Counted from the first letter of the stretch, positions 36,191-45,586 are shown. The stretch is DNA of 64,000 nucleotides from Streptomyces odontomachi (GCF_024435355.1 NZ_JAMJWG010000029.1:1-64000); one strand, 5' to 3'. Numbers and translations: made by a program. Notes: generated from the sequence alone by a model not told the origin.

Positions 36191-36513
36191 CCGTGCCCGC
36201 CCCCGTCGCACCCGTCACGTTCGTCGTCCGCACCGGTATCGCTCCGGAACGCCTCGATCCTGCCCCATGCCCTCGCATGCGCCTGCTCCAGGTACGTCCC
36301 GGACCTTCCGGACCTTACAAGGCCGCCTCCCGGCGCCTTCGGGACGGCATGGGCGCCCCAGCGAGACGCGCGTAGACAAATCGCAGGGAGAGGAGCAGGG
36401 TTCTCCCTTGCATGCGTTCTCCTCGCTCACCCAGCTCGGCCTCTCAACCGGACGACAGCGCAGCGCCGTTGGCGGCCTCGACCGCGCACGGTGCCCCGGA
36501 AGGAGTTCCCTAC
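36191..36513. other. Divergent gap before the GH43-like gene
   Basis: About 320 bp between divergent genes. It should hold both promoters. No clear -10/-35 pair or palindrome stood out, and no gene is supported. Confidence 0.4.
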
Positions 36514-37788
36514 ATGAGTCACAGACGAGTGCCACCTCACTGGCGGCGATGGGTCACAGGAGCCGCCATGGCGGCGGGCCTGCTGGTCGCCGGGCTGACG
36601 CCCGCCCTCGGCGCGGTGCCCGGCGGGGACCGGCCGGACGCCACGGCGACGACGACAGCAGCGAAGACGTCCGAAGCGACGGCGGATGCCGCACTCGCCG
36701 CCGACCCCTACAGCGAGGCCGCCGACTTCCCGTATCCCGGTGCGGACACCATGGTCCTGCCGAACGGGTCGAACAAGTACGTCACCTACGGGGCTTCGGA
36801 CGGTGGACGGACGGTTCCGTACACGATCAGCGGCAGCGGGGACGTTCCGGCGTCGTCGGCCACGGTCACGGGAGACGCCTGGAAGGGGGTGGTCTTCCCG
36901 AGCGGCTACTGGGCGAAGACCGGGTCGGGGATCTGGACCCCCGGGGCGTGGACGATGGAGAAGGGTGGTACGCGTTACTACTACCTCTTCTACACCGCGG
37001 TGAAGGCGGGCACGGACGACAAGCACTGCGTCGGTGTGGCCAAGGCGACTCAGCCGGGCGGCCCGTTCCATCCGCAGGCGGCCGCCCTGGCGTGCCCGAG
37101 CAAGGAGACCCGCTGGGCGATCGACGCCGATGTCACCCAGAAGCCTGGTGGCGCGATCTGGATGACATGGCGGGACGGGGAGCGCACCGCAGGCGGCCAG
37201 GACTCGGCGCTGTCGGTGATGATGCTGAAGTTCGACGACAACGGGAGCGTCAGCCGGGAGACCGATCCGGTGGTCATGCTCGGCACCGAGCAGCTCAACT
37301 GGCCCGCATACCAGGACAACAGCGGCGTGATCGTGATCGAGAACCCCAGTGCGGCGTTCATCAACGGCTCCTGGTACCTGTTCTACTCCGGAAACAGCTT
37401 CACGGGCCCTTACTACGCCACCGGAATCGCCTACTGCGGTGCCACGATCGACCACCGCTGCACCCCGATGCCCGGCCCCAACAAGGCGTACTTCGCCTAC
37501 TCCGGACCCTCGGACGGCAACACGATCTCGAAGCCGGACAGCTGCAACCCGACCGGTGTCCGGCCGCTGAACACCACCACGTACCCCGCCGACATGAGGG
37601 TGCGCGGGCTGCCGGGCAACAAGCGCAGCATCGGCGCCATGGATGTGTACACGGCGCGTGACGGCGAGTTCTGGGTGACGTGGAACTACCGCAGCGACTC
37701 CAACTGGTGCTCGCGCAAGAGCCGGGTGGGGCATCTGCACATCAGCGGTTCGGGAGCGAACGCGACCTTCACCGTCAGCCTCACCTGA
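36514..37788 (+). CDS. Secreted GH43-like five-bladed propeller glycosidase
   Basis: A 424-residue secreted protein likely acting on arabinose- or xylose-containing polymers. The start at 36514 has GGAAGGAG 8 bp upstream. A Sec-type signal follows (WRRWVTGAAMAAGLLVAG, cleaved near ALGA). The mature part shows propeller-blade motifs: DTMVLPNGSNKYVTYG, WTPGAWTMEKGGTRYYYLF, WAIDADVTQKPGGAIWMTW and IENPSAAFINGSWYLFYSG; the last two carry the acidic residues expected for GH43 catalysis. Substrate and activity are inferred from fold only. The stop codon lies inside a 15-bp tandem repeat. Confidence 0.75.
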   Translation: MSHRRVPPHWRRWVTGAAMAAGLLVAGLTPALGAVPGGDRPDATATTTAAKTSEATADAALAADPYSEAADFPYPGADTMVLPNGSNKYVTYGASDGGRTVPYTISGSGDVPASSATVTGDAWKGVVFPSGYWAKTGSGIWTPGAWTMEKGGTRYYYLFYTAVKAGTDDKHCVGVAKATQPGGPFHPQAAALACPSKETRWAIDADVTQKPGGAIWMTWRDGERTAGGQDSALSVMMLKFDDNGSVSRETDPVVMLGTEQLNWPAYQDNSGVIVIENPSAAFINGSWYLFYSGNSFTGPYYATGIAYCGATIDHRCTPMPGPNKAYFAYSGPSDGNTISKPDSCNPTGVRPLNTTTYPADMRVRGLPGNKRSIGAMDVYTARDGEFWVTWNYRSDSNWCSRKSRVGHLHISGSGANATFTVSLT

Positions 37789-37839
37789 GTCGGGCTCACC
37801 TGGGTCGGCCTCACCTGAGTCGGTCTCATCTGGCGACGG
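37780..37839 (+). repeat. 15-bp tandem repeat spanning a stop codon
   Basis: Four units of about CTCACCTGAGTCGGG (37780, 37795, 37810, 37825), the last one degraded. The first unit encodes the last residues and stop of the GH43-like gene. Confidence 0.85.
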
Positions 37840-37872
37840 ACTCGTGCCGTGCGGGACCTCGGGCGACAACGC

Positions 37873-38343
37873 CTAGACCTGCACGGCACGGGCCGGTTCC
37901 GGATAGGGCGTGCGGAAGGTGAACGCCTGGGGTCCGGGCCCGTGTGCGCGTACGCTCGCGACCCGCTCCATCGCCTCGGCGACACTCGGGCGGTGGCCGG
38001 CGGGGACCCACCACAGGGCCTGGTGCGCCTCGATCATGCGGTGGAACCACTCGCGGCGGCGGCTCAGTACGCGTAGATGAGCGCTCTGGTAGGTGAAGTT
38101 CCGCAGGGCTTCGACGGACTCCCAGACGGAACAGTTGATCAGAAGCATGTCGTCGTTCCCGTCGGGACGGAAACCGGTGGCGTCCTCGCCCGCATCGTCG
38201 ACCATGCGCCACACGAACCCCGGGCTGCCGTCGGCGAGCGCGTTGATCTCCGGCAGCTGGGCGACGAAGTCGGCGAGCTCGGGGCTGTCCAAAGGGGCGA
38301 TGATGCGGCCGATGTTGACCTGCGCAAGGTGAAAGCCAGTCAT
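37873..38343 (-). CDS. DUF3291 family protein
   Basis: A 156-residue soluble protein matching the DUF3291 pattern: LAQVNIGRIIAPLDSPELADF at the start, then PGFVWRM, NCSVWESVEALRNFTYQSAH, and a C-terminal AHQALWWVPAGHRPSVAEAM. Related proteins are small ferredoxin-like barrels, sometimes linked to antibiotic monooxygenases; the function is not known. Start ATG. It lies 127 bp downstream of the SufR-like regulator on the same strand. Confidence 0.85.
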   Translation of the reverse strand: MTGFHLAQVNIGRIIAPLDSPELADFVAQLPEINALADGSPGFVWRMVDDAGEDATGFRPDGNDDMLLINCSVWESVEALRNFTYQSAHLRVLSRRREWFHRMIEAHQALWWVPAGHRPSVAEAMERVASVRAHGPGPQAFTFRTPYPEPARAVQV

Positions 38344-38370
38344 GAGCCCAGGATGGGCCGACCCGCTTCT

Positions 38371-38396
38371 ATAGTCAACGCATTTTGTTTTTAGAC
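38371..38396 (-). promoter_or_regulatory. AT-rich patch, candidate promoter of the DUF3291 gene
   Basis: The stretch with ctatagtcaacgcattttg just upstream of the start is much more AT-rich than its surroundings. On the minus strand it offers TTGACT, but no good -10 could be fixed at standard spacing. Confidence 0.3.
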
Positions 38397-38405
38397 CTGT
38401 TGCCG

Positions 38406-38473
38406 GACGTGCTCGTCGGACGTGCTCGTCGGGCGTGCTCGTCAGGCGTGCTGCTCGTCGGGCGTGCTCGTCA
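38406..38473. repeat. 13-bp tandem repeat
   Basis: Five units of about GACGTGCTCGTCG, the fourth with a 3-bp insertion. The last unit covers the stop codon of the SufR-like gene. Confidence 0.85.
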
Positions 38474-39103
38474 GGTGTCCCTGGACAGGGCCACGCAACA
38501 CCCGCCGGGGCACGGGTCCATCGCCGGCGTCCACTGTTCGGGTGCCAGGCCCTGAAGCAGTGCGAGGTTCATCCCGCAGACCAGGGCGGGGAACTCGTCG
38601 GCCAGCGCGCGGAAGGGGCAGTTGTGCAGCCGTAGCGTCGCGCCGTCCCAGAAGGGCTGGTAGCCGCGGGCCCGCAGCACCTCGACCAGGTCACCGGCGG
38701 TCGCGTCCGGATGTGCCGCACCCGCGGCCTTCGCCGCGGCCTGGAGTTCCCGGTCCAGGCCGGCGTTCTCCACCACCTCGGCGAGCAGCCGTCCCACCGC
38801 GTCGTAGGACCGCGGTGGGACGGACACGGCGTGCTCACCCTCGGCGCGCCGGTACACCTTGGCCGGCCGCCCCGCCCCGGGGCCGCTGCGTCCGGACAGC
38901 CGCCGGAAGGACACGGCCAGCAGCTCGGCCTCGACCAGCTTGTCCAGGTGGAAGGCGGCCAGCGAGCGGGATATCCCGACGGCTTCCGCGGCCGCGTCGC
39001 GTCCCACCTCGCCCGGAGCGGCGGCGACGTGTCGATAGAGCCGGCGCCGCACGGGGTCGCTCAACACGCCCAGCACCGCGAATGCGGAGTCTTCAGCAGT
39101 CAC
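38471..39103 (-). CDS. SufR-like helix-turn-helix regulator with Cys cluster
   Basis: A 210-residue regulator. The winged helix spans residues 8-75 (LSDPVRRRLYRHV, then ISRSLAAFHLDKLVEAELL). The C-terminal half has the Cys arrangement of SufR-type (COG2345) proteins, which hold an iron-sulfur cluster: HNCPFRALADEF, VCGMNLALLQGL and DPCPGGCCVAL. Together these suggest redox or iron sensing. Start GTG with no clear ribosome-binding site. It precedes the DUF3291 gene in the same direction; no suf genes are near, so its target is unknown. Confidence 0.75.
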   Translation of the reverse strand: MTAEDSAFAVLGVLSDPVRRRLYRHVAAAPGEVGRDAAAEAVGISRSLAAFHLDKLVEAELLAVSFRRLSGRSGPGAGRPAKVYRRAEGEHAVSVPPRSYDAVGRLLAEVVENAGLDRELQAAAKAAGAAHPDATAGDLVEVLRARGYQPFWDGATLRLHNCPFRALADEFPALVCGMNLALLQGLAPEQWTPAMDPCPGGCCVALSRDT

Positions 39104-39159
39104 GCGCCGATTCTATGAACAGCCGGAGTATGCGAAACAGCGCCACGGCGCCGCCCCCG

Positions 39160-40368
39160 TCAGCGCTCCGCCGGCGCCGCCTTCCGGAACACCCACCCCA
39201 GGCGTGGCTCGACCACGTACCGGAACACCCGCCTCACCGGAGGCGTGCACAGGAGGGTCACCGCCGCGGCGGCGGCCACGGTCACCGCGGTCTCGCCGAC
39301 CGGGCCGTGCACCCACGGGTGGTCGTACCCGCCGCGGTACAGCGCACCCTTGACGAGGAAGCCGTGCAGCAGGTAGCCGTACATGGTGCCGGCGCCGAGC
39401 GCGGTGAACCAGGTGTGGCGGCGCGGGACCCAGGCGAAGAAGCAGGCGGCCAGGGCGAGGGAGCAGACCGAGAGCAGCAGGGTCATCACCGGCCCCGTCC
39501 ACCACGGGGCGCCCAGCTCCTGGGCGCTGTCGTAGCGGTAGAACCACTCGTAGTTGATGTGCGGCGCCACCTTGTACGCGACGAGTCCGGCGGCGGCGAT
39601 GACGGGCAACGACAGCAGGCGCACGGACCGGCGGTGCAGCAGATCGATGTGCTCGGGGCGCAGCCGCAGGCCGAGCACGAAGAACGGCAGGAACTGAAGG
39701 ACGCGTTGGAAGTCGAAGTCGTCGCCGATGGCGGGGGACAGGGCGGCGAGGGCGGCGATGACCATCGACAGGGCCAGCGGCCAGCGGATGGTCCGCCACA
39801 GCGGTGCCGTCAGCCTCCAGACGAACAGCGCGGGCAGGAACCAGGTCAGGAACCAGGGGTCCAGCAGGCTGATCGGGTTGTCCGGGGTGTCGCCCACGTA
39901 CCGTTCGAAGAGCGCGTAGGCGGTCTCGAAGATCACGTACGGCACGGCGACGCCGGTGATCAGGCGCCGCAACCGGTCGGGGCGGGCGTCGAAGCTGCGG
40001 GAGAAGTAGCCGGAGACCATGATGAAGGCCGGCATGTGGAAGGTGTAGACGAACAGGTAGAAGGCCTCGACCGTACGGCTCCCCGACTGCAACGGCTCCC
40101 ATGAGTGGCCGATGGCCACGAGCACGATCGCCAGGTACTTGGCGTTGTCGAAGAACGGGTCCCGGGCGGCTGCGGACCGGGATCTTCCGCGGGGCGACGC
40201 GGACGAGGACGATTTCCGCTCCGACCGCTCCGATGGTGACCGCGGCCCCTCCCGGGCCGGTGCCTGCGGCGTCGCCGGCGCGGGGTCCTTCGTGGGCGCC
40301 GGTGGGGGAGTTCGGGCAGTGCTCGGGTGCACTCCCGTCGCTGGGGTGGAGCCGGACATCGTCTTCAC
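39160..40368 (-). CDS. Integral membrane acyltransferase (acyltransferase 3 type)
   Basis: A 402-residue membrane protein of the acyltransferase-3 / fucose 4-O-acetylase type, which O-acetylates surface sugars or small molecules. The first 65 residues are a disordered Ser/Pro/Arg-rich cytoplasmic tail. The catalytic region starts at FFDNAKYLAIVLVAIGHSW with the conserved His, followed by FHMPAFIMVSGYFS; ten or so hydrophobic segments follow. GTG at 40368 is taken; ATG at 40359 is equally possible. It is divergent from the DUF89 gene. Acceptor unknown. Confidence 0.85.
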   Translation of the reverse strand: MKTMSGSTPATGVHPSTARTPPPAPTKDPAPATPQAPAREGPRSPSERSERKSSSSASPRGRSRSAAARDPFFDNAKYLAIVLVAIGHSWEPLQSGSRTVEAFYLFVYTFHMPAFIMVSGYFSRSFDARPDRLRRLITGVAVPYVIFETAYALFERYVGDTPDNPISLLDPWFLTWFLPALFVWRLTAPLWRTIRWPLALSMVIAALAALSPAIGDDFDFQRVLQFLPFFVLGLRLRPEHIDLLHRRSVRLLSLPVIAAAGLVAYKVAPHINYEWFYRYDSAQELGAPWWTGPVMTLLLSVCSLALAACFFAWVPRRHTWFTALGAGTMYGYLLHGFLVKGALYRGGYDHPWVHGPVGETAVTVAAAAAVTLLCTPPVRRVFRYVVEPRLGWVFRKAAPAER

Positions 40369-40604
40369 CGTATTCAGGTGACCCGGTTCCGGTGAAGCAT
40401 GCGCTGGTTGCTGTTGCGAAGGTCACACGCAGTCAGATGTCCGCTCCGATGCCGGAACCGCCCGTTCGGGGGAAGGGGAGGCGGCTTGCGGGCCGGTCCG
40501 GGCGGGCAGGGCTGACGGAGTCGAGCGCGCACAGCACCCTCATGCACCTTATGTACGACGATACGCAGGACGATCAGCACCGGAGAGCCAGGAAGGCCAT
40601 TGCC

Positions 40605-41942
40605 ATGCCCGAGTCAGAGTCCGACCCCGGCCAACGGGCCACGCAGCCGGTCGACGGGGCCGCCGGGCCTTTCACCACCCACGATCGCAAAGCCGCCGCC
40701 GCCACCGACCTCGGCGACGGACGCGGGAGCGGATCCGGGACCGCGCCGGTCATCCGCGGTGACGTACCGGACTCGTTCGCCCGGAGCGTGCTGGTCGAGC
40801 GGCACCCGGCCCTGATCGAAAAGGTACGTGCCGCCTTCCCCTATGGCCCTGACCAGCAGCGTGCCCTGGACGCGCTGCTGGACGAGGTCCACCGCGACGT
40901 GATGGAGCCGCTGCCGCCCGACGCCCACGACCGTGCACGGTGGGCGGCCTGGGGGTGGGAACACGTCGGCCGGTCCTGGCTGTCGGCGCCCTTCCTGTGG
41001 GCGGAGAGCTACTTCTACCGCAGGCTGCTGGACGCGGTCGGGTACTTCGCTCCGGGGCCGTGGCAGGGCGTGGACCCCTTCCGCCCCTTCAAGGTCGCCG
41101 AGCTCGACACCGCCGAGGCACGCGAGGAGCTGGCCGTCCTGGACGAGCTGGCGCTGCGGCCCGTCGACGACCAGGCCACGGCGCTGCTGCACGGCTCGCT
41201 GTGGGGCAACCGCGCCGACCTCGGCTTCCAGGTCGGCCGTGCCGCTGAGCAGGGACGCGGCGCGGACACGCCCCTCGTCGCCGACGACTCCGCGGCGCTC
41301 TGGGACCTGCTGCCGCTGCCGGCCGGCACCGGCGGCGAGACGGCGGCCACCGGCGCCTCCACCGGGGCCCGCACCGTCTGCCTGGTCGCCGACAACGCCG
41401 GACGGGAACTCCTCCCCGACCTCCTGCTCATCGACCACCTGCTGCGGCACCGCCGCGCCGGCCGGGTGCTCCTGCACGTGAAGGCGTACCCCTACTACGT
41501 CTCCGATGCCACCACGGCCGATGTGCTCGACTGCCTGCGGCGGCTGCGGCAGGGCGGCCGTGCCGCGGCCGAGGCGGGCGAGCGCCTGTGGACGGCCGCC
41601 GTCGACGGCCGGCTCACGCTACGCGCCCACCCCTTCTCCTGCGCCCCGCTGGGCTACTCCGACCTGCCCGGTGACCTGCGCGAGGAGTTCGCCGGGACGG
41701 ACGTGACGCTCTTCAAGGGCGACCTGAACTACCGGCGTCTCGTCGGCGACCGCCGCTGGCCCCCGACCGTCCCCTTCGCCGAGCGAACGGCGTACTTCCC
41801 GTCCCCGGTGGCCGCCCTGCGCACCCTGAAGTCCGACGTGATCACCGGCCTCACCCCGGACCGGGAGACGTCCCTGGTCACCGCGTACGGGCAGGGGTGG
41901 CGCACGGACGGCACGCATGCGCTGGTGCAGGTACGGGGGTAG
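40605..41942 (+). CDS. DUF89 / ARMT1-like damage-control phosphatase
   Basis: A metal-dependent phosphatase of 445 residues, related to enzymes that remove phosphate from aberrant sugar phosphates. Marker motifs are intact: LVADNAGRELLPDLLLID near residue 265 with the metal-binding Asp-Asn, KAYPYYVSDATTADV near 293, and LFKGDLNYRRLVGDRRW near 368. ATG at 40605 has GGAAGG 8 bp upstream; the open frame extends further back without support. It stands alone between the acyltransferase and the convergent GH3 gene. Confidence 0.88.
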   Translation: MPESESDPGQRATQPVDGAAGPFTTHDRKAAAATDLGDGRGSGSGTAPVIRGDVPDSFARSVLVERHPALIEKVRAAFPYGPDQQRALDALLDEVHRDVMEPLPPDAHDRARWAAWGWEHVGRSWLSAPFLWAESYFYRRLLDAVGYFAPGPWQGVDPFRPFKVAELDTAEAREELAVLDELALRPVDDQATALLHGSLWGNRADLGFQVGRAAEQGRGADTPLVADDSAALWDLLPLPAGTGGETAATGASTGARTVCLVADNAGRELLPDLLLIDHLLRHRRAGRVLLHVKAYPYYVSDATTADVLDCLRRLRQGGRAAAEAGERLWTAAVDGRLTLRAHPFSCAPLGYSDLPGDLREEFAGTDVTLFKGDLNYRRLVGDRRWPPTVPFAERTAYFPSPVAALRTLKSDVITGLTPDRETSLVTAYGQGWRTDGTHALVQVRG

Positions 41943-42014
41943 CGGCGAGGTGGCCGGTACCGGAGATCGGGTCGGCACCGGCGAGCGACCGACCGAAACA
42001 CCTGCCCGCCGTCG

Positions 42015-43544
42015 TCACCGCCCCAGCAGCACCCGCACCGCCGCCTCCGTGCAGACCCGGGACGCCCCGAAGGTGCGGACCCAGCCGCGGAACGCGCTGA
42101 AGTCGTCGTGCGGCACGCCCATGTCGACCACCACGCACTGCGGATGGCGGCGCAGGACTTCGGCGAGCACGGGTTGCTGCCAGGGGAAGCGGTGCGGGCT
42201 GCGGACCTGGAGCACGACGTCCGCGCCACCCGCCCCGTCCGCGGCGACCCCGCCACCCGCCCCGTCCGCCCCGCCCGCCTCGTCATCCGACCCGTACTCG
42301 TCGAGGAAGAGGTCGATCTCCGCCTTGATGATGCCCTCGGCGTTGTACGTGTCCCCTGCCACCGCCAGGGCCTCCACGCTCACCCCGGCATCCCGGAGCT
42401 GCTCCTCCACACCCCAGGAGGCGCCGCCCTGCGCGGGCGAGTGGGTCGGGTCGAACCGTACGACGAGCACCTTGCGGCCGCGCAGCGCCGGGTCACCGTG
42501 GACTTCGACGACGTCCCGGGCGAGCCGGGCGCCCACCGTGTCGTCGCGGTCGGCGCCACGGGCGCGCGGTCGGGTGCCGAGCCGGGCGACGCGTGCGTGT
42601 GCCTCGCGCAGCCGGGCCACCGGCAGGACGCCGTCCGTGACGGCCCCGACGAGTGCGGACACGGCGAGGTCCACGTCGGCGCCGAACGACCATGCGCCGA
42701 GGCAGAGCGCGTCGGCGCCCGCGGCGATGGCACGTACCGCCGCCTCGGGCAGGCTCGCCACGTCGCGGATGCCGTGCATCTCCAGGGCGTCGGTAATGAC
42801 CACACCGTCGAAGCCGAGTTCGTCCCGCAGCAGCCCGGTCAGCACGGCCGGGCTGATGGTCGCCGGGACCGAGTCGAGCCGGCTGAGGTGGACGTGCGAG
42901 ACCATGATGCTGTCGACGCCGGCGCCGATGGCCGCGCGGAACGGTGCCAGGTAGTCGTCAACCAGCTCCTGCCGGGACAGGTCGACGCGGGGCGTGCCCA
43001 GGTGGGCGTCGGTGGAGCTGAGGCCGTGGCCGGGGAAGTGCTTGGCGCAGGCGCTCACGCCCGCCGCCTGGAGCCCCTCCACCCAGGCCGCCGCGTGCAC
43101 GGCCACCCTGGCGCGGTCCGGGCCGAAGCAGCGGATGCCGTTGGGGCTGAGCGGGTTGACCGCGGTGTCCACGGCGGGCGCCAGGTTCCAGTCGATGCCG
43201 GCCGCCACCAGCGACAGGCCGATCTGGTAGGCGGCCTCGCGGGTCAACTCCGGGCGGTCGATGCGGCCGAGCGCGTGGTTGCCGGGTACCGACGTGCCGC
43301 CGTGCGGCTCGAGACGGTTGACGTCGCCGCCCTCCTCGTCGAGCGACAGCAGTACGTGGTCGCGCAGCCCGTGCAGCGCGCCGGTCAGCTCCTTGATCTG
43401 CTCGGCGGAGACGAGGTCCCTGCCGAACAGCACGAAGCCGCCGAGCCCCGCCGCGATACGTGCCCGCGCCCACTTGGGCACGGTCGGCCGCCCCAGCGCG
43501 GGAAACAGCACGCCGTGGGCCAGCCGTGCCAACTCGTCCGTCAT
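42015..43544 (-). CDS. GH3 beta-N-acetylhexosaminidase (NagZ-like), cytoplasmic
   Basis: Cleaves terminal beta-linked N-acetylglucosamine residues. No signal peptide. The catalytic-loop signature KHFPGHGLSSTDAHLGTP (near residue 167) has the Asp-His dyad of true GH3 N-acetylglucosaminidases, and the nucleophile Asp lies in VVITDALEMHGI near 245. A second C-terminal domain makes up the 509-residue length. ATG at 43544 is preceded by GGAAGG. It is the last gene of the ROK-ABC operon, 104 bp behind the second permease, which points to import of a GlcNAc-containing oligosaccharide that this enzyme then splits. Confidence 0.9.
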   Translation of the reverse strand: MTDELARLAHGVLFPALGRPTVPKWARARIAAGLGGFVLFGRDLVSAEQIKELTGALHGLRDHVLLSLDEEGGDVNRLEPHGGTSVPGNHALGRIDRPELTREAAYQIGLSLVAAGIDWNLAPAVDTAVNPLSPNGIRCFGPDRARVAVHAAAWVEGLQAAGVSACAKHFPGHGLSSTDAHLGTPRVDLSRQELVDDYLAPFRAAIGAGVDSIMVSHVHLSRLDSVPATISPAVLTGLLRDELGFDGVVITDALEMHGIRDVASLPEAAVRAIAAGADALCLGAWSFGADVDLAVSALVGAVTDGVLPVARLREAHARVARLGTRPRARGADRDDTVGARLARDVVEVHGDPALRGRKVLVVRFDPTHSPAQGGASWGVEEQLRDAGVSVEALAVAGDTYNAEGIIKAEIDLFLDEYGSDDEAGGADGAGGGVAADGAGGADVVLQVRSPHRFPWQQPVLAEVLRRHPQCVVVDMGVPHDDFSAFRGWVRTFGASRVCTEAAVRVLLGR

Positions 43545-43648
43545 GTTCCTGCCTTCCGTACGAACCGGCCCGACGCTGTCCGTGCGGGCAGCCACGCGAC
43601 CGACCTTCCTTGCGATGGATCTCGATCCGCCCCGCGCGGCGGGCGCCG

Positions 43649-44554
43649 TCACCCCTTGACCGCCCCGCTCGTCATGCCGCCCACCAGCCGGCGCTGCACG
43701 AGGAGGAAGAACACCAGCACCGGCAGCGAGAAGATCGTCGACGCCGCGATCATGGCGCCGTAGTCCACGCTCTCCGCGGTCTTGAACGACACCAGCCACA
43801 CCGGAAGCGTGTAGTTGTCCTGCGACTTCATGATCACGTAGGCGAAGAGGTAGTCGTCCCAGGCGTTGACGAAGGCGAAGATCGAGGTGGCGACGATGCC
43901 GGGCATCAGCAGCGGGATCAGTACCCGGACGTACATCTGGAGCCGCCCGCAGCCGTCGACCAGCGCCGCCTCCTCCAGCTCGACGGGCACTCCGGTCACG
44001 AAGCCGCGCAGCGTCCACACCGTGAACGGCAGCACGAACGTCAGGTAGGTGAGGACGAGGCCCGGTACGAAGTCGAGCGCGTTGATGGAGCGCAGCATCA
44101 GGTACACCGGGATGACCATGGCGGCCCCCGGCACCATCTGGACCAGCACGAGGACGGCCATCAGGGCGCGGCGGCCGTGGAACCGGAAGCGTGCGATGGC
44201 GATGGCGGCGAACAGCGAGATCACCAGCGACAGCACCACCGACGACAGGGTCACCGTCAGGGAGTTGCGCACGAACACCCAGAAGTGCGGCTTCGCCAGG
44301 GCCCGTGCGAAGTTGTCCAGGCTGAGCGGCCAGGGGAAGAACTGCGGCACGGCGCTGAGGATGTGACCGCGCTGCTTGAGCGAGGTCGCCAGCATCCAGT
44401 AGACGGGGAAGACCAGCACGGCGGAGACGGCCACCGCGATGGTGTTGTTGACCGTGCGCCGCCGGCGGGCGGGGGTCAGGCGGGAGCCGGTGGCCGTGCG
44501 GCGGGGGCGCCGGCCCGTGCGTGCCCGCGTGTCGTGCACGTCGGCCTCGTTCAT
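43649..44554 (-). CDS. Sugar ABC transporter permease (MalG/CUT1 type)
   Basis: The second inner-membrane subunit of a CUT1 carbohydrate importer: 301 residues, six membrane segments after a basic N-terminal 36 residues. The EAA loop that docks the ATPase is visible as EEAALVDGCGRLQMYVRVLIPLLMP near residue 195. The start overlaps the stop of the other permease by 4 bp (ATGA), so the two are translationally coupled. The ATPase is missing from the locus. Confidence 0.94.
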   Translation of the reverse strand: MNEADVHDTRARTGRRPRRTATGSRLTPARRRRTVNNTIAVAVSAVLVFPVYWMLATSLKQRGHILSAVPQFFPWPLSLDNFARALAKPHFWVFVRNSLTVTLSSVVLSLVISLFAAIAIARFRFHGRRALMAVLVLVQMVPGAAMVIPVYLMLRSINALDFVPGLVLTYLTFVLPFTVWTLRGFVTGVPVELEEAALVDGCGRLQMYVRVLIPLLMPGIVATSIFAFVNAWDDYLFAYVIMKSQDNYTLPVWLVSFKTAESVDYGAMIAASTIFSLPVLVFFLLVQRRLVGGMTSGAVKG

Positions 44555-45537
44555 GCCGCGTCTCCCCGCTCCGCACGCGTGGCCGTACGGCGGACGTACG
44601 CGGTCGCGAAGACCGCGAGGATGAGGACCGTCACCACGGCGACGGCCGCCCCGCTGCCGTAGTCGTTGCGGCTGAAGGCGGTGACGTAGGCGTAGACGCC
44701 GAGGGTGGTGGTGGCGCCGTCCGGGCCGCCCTGGGTCAGCACCCAGATGGGCGTGAAGGAGTTCACCGACCAGACGACTTCGAGGACGGTGAGAATCGCC
44801 AGCACCGGACGCAGGATCGGCACGGTGAGGTGCCGGAACGTCTGGAGGGTGCCCGCGCCGTCCAACCGGGCCGCCTCGTACAGCGACTCCGGTATCTGGC
44901 CGCGCGCCGCGAACAGCGTCAGGGCCACGAACGGCAGCCCCTTCCAGACCGTGAGCAGCACGATGAGACCGAGCGCCGGGACGGGGTGGGAGAACCAGTC
45001 GTACGCGGTGAGGTCGCCGAACACCCGTACCTCGGTGAGCAGCCAGTTGGCGACGCCGTACTGCGGCTGGTACATCCACTGCCACACCAGCGTCGCCGCC
45101 ACCATCGGCATCGCCCACACCAGCACCAGGCAGACCGTGGTGAGCAGCCGGGCCCAGGGCGAGACGCCGATGAGCAGATGGGACAGCAGGAAGCCCAGCA
45201 CCATCAGCAGCGCCACGCACAGCGCGGTGAAGACGACCGTGCGCAGCAGCACCGCACGGAAGTCGGGGTCGGTGAAGATCGCGGTGAAGTTGTCCACGCC
45301 GACGAAGTCGGCCTGCCCGGTGAACAGCGAGCGCGGGCCGAACGCCTGCGTGGCCAGCACCAGCAGCCGCACCAGCGGATAGCCCTGGACCAGCAGCAGG
45401 GCGAGCACCGCCGGGGCGATCATGGCCCAGGGCAGCAGGCGCGGCCGGGTCGCCGAGGCACGGCGGCGCCCGGCCGGCGCGGCCCGGCGGGCGGCACCGC
45501 GGGCCGGCGGGCGGTGCCGCTTGTCAGTCATTGCCAT
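44551..45537 (-). CDS. Sugar ABC transporter permease (MalF/CUT1 type)
   Basis: The first inner-membrane subunit of the same importer (328 residues): a basic Ala/Arg-rich N-terminal 33 residues, then six membrane segments; the EAA loop reads YEAARLDGAGTLQTFRHLTVP near residue 213. Start ATG at 45537, or a second ATG at 45531. The leader is made of a 17-bp repeat containing CCTCC on the transcribed strand, and no normal Shine-Dalgarno is visible. Confidence 0.94.
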   Translation of the reverse strand: MAMTDKRHRPPARGAARRAAPAGRRRASATRPRLLPWAMIAPAVLALLLVQGYPLVRLLVLATQAFGPRSLFTGQADFVGVDNFTAIFTDPDFRAVLLRTVVFTALCVALLMVLGFLLSHLLIGVSPWARLLTTVCLVLVWAMPMVAATLVWQWMYQPQYGVANWLLTEVRVFGDLTAYDWFSHPVPALGLIVLLTVWKGLPFVALTLFAARGQIPESLYEAARLDGAGTLQTFRHLTVPILRPVLAILTVLEVVWSVNSFTPIWVLTQGGPDGATTTLGVYAYVTAFSRNDYGSGAAVAVVTVLILAVFATAYVRRTATRAERGDAA

Positions 45538-45586
45538 GGGAGGTCCATTGCCATGGGGGGTCCGGGGGGTATGCCACGGGAGGTCC
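45530..45586 (-). repeat. 17-bp tandem repeat at the permease start
   Basis: attgccatgggaggtcc at 45530-45546, a copy with one change at 45547-45563 and a third partial copy at 45571-45586. On the minus strand each unit gives GGACC(T/C)CCCATGGCAAT, so the repeat duplicates the start-codon context. Confidence 0.8.

Noticed and set aside
37780..38473. CRISPR-like arrays in the 15-bp and 13-bp repeats
   Set aside because: The units are contiguous with no spacers and too short. There are no cas genes.
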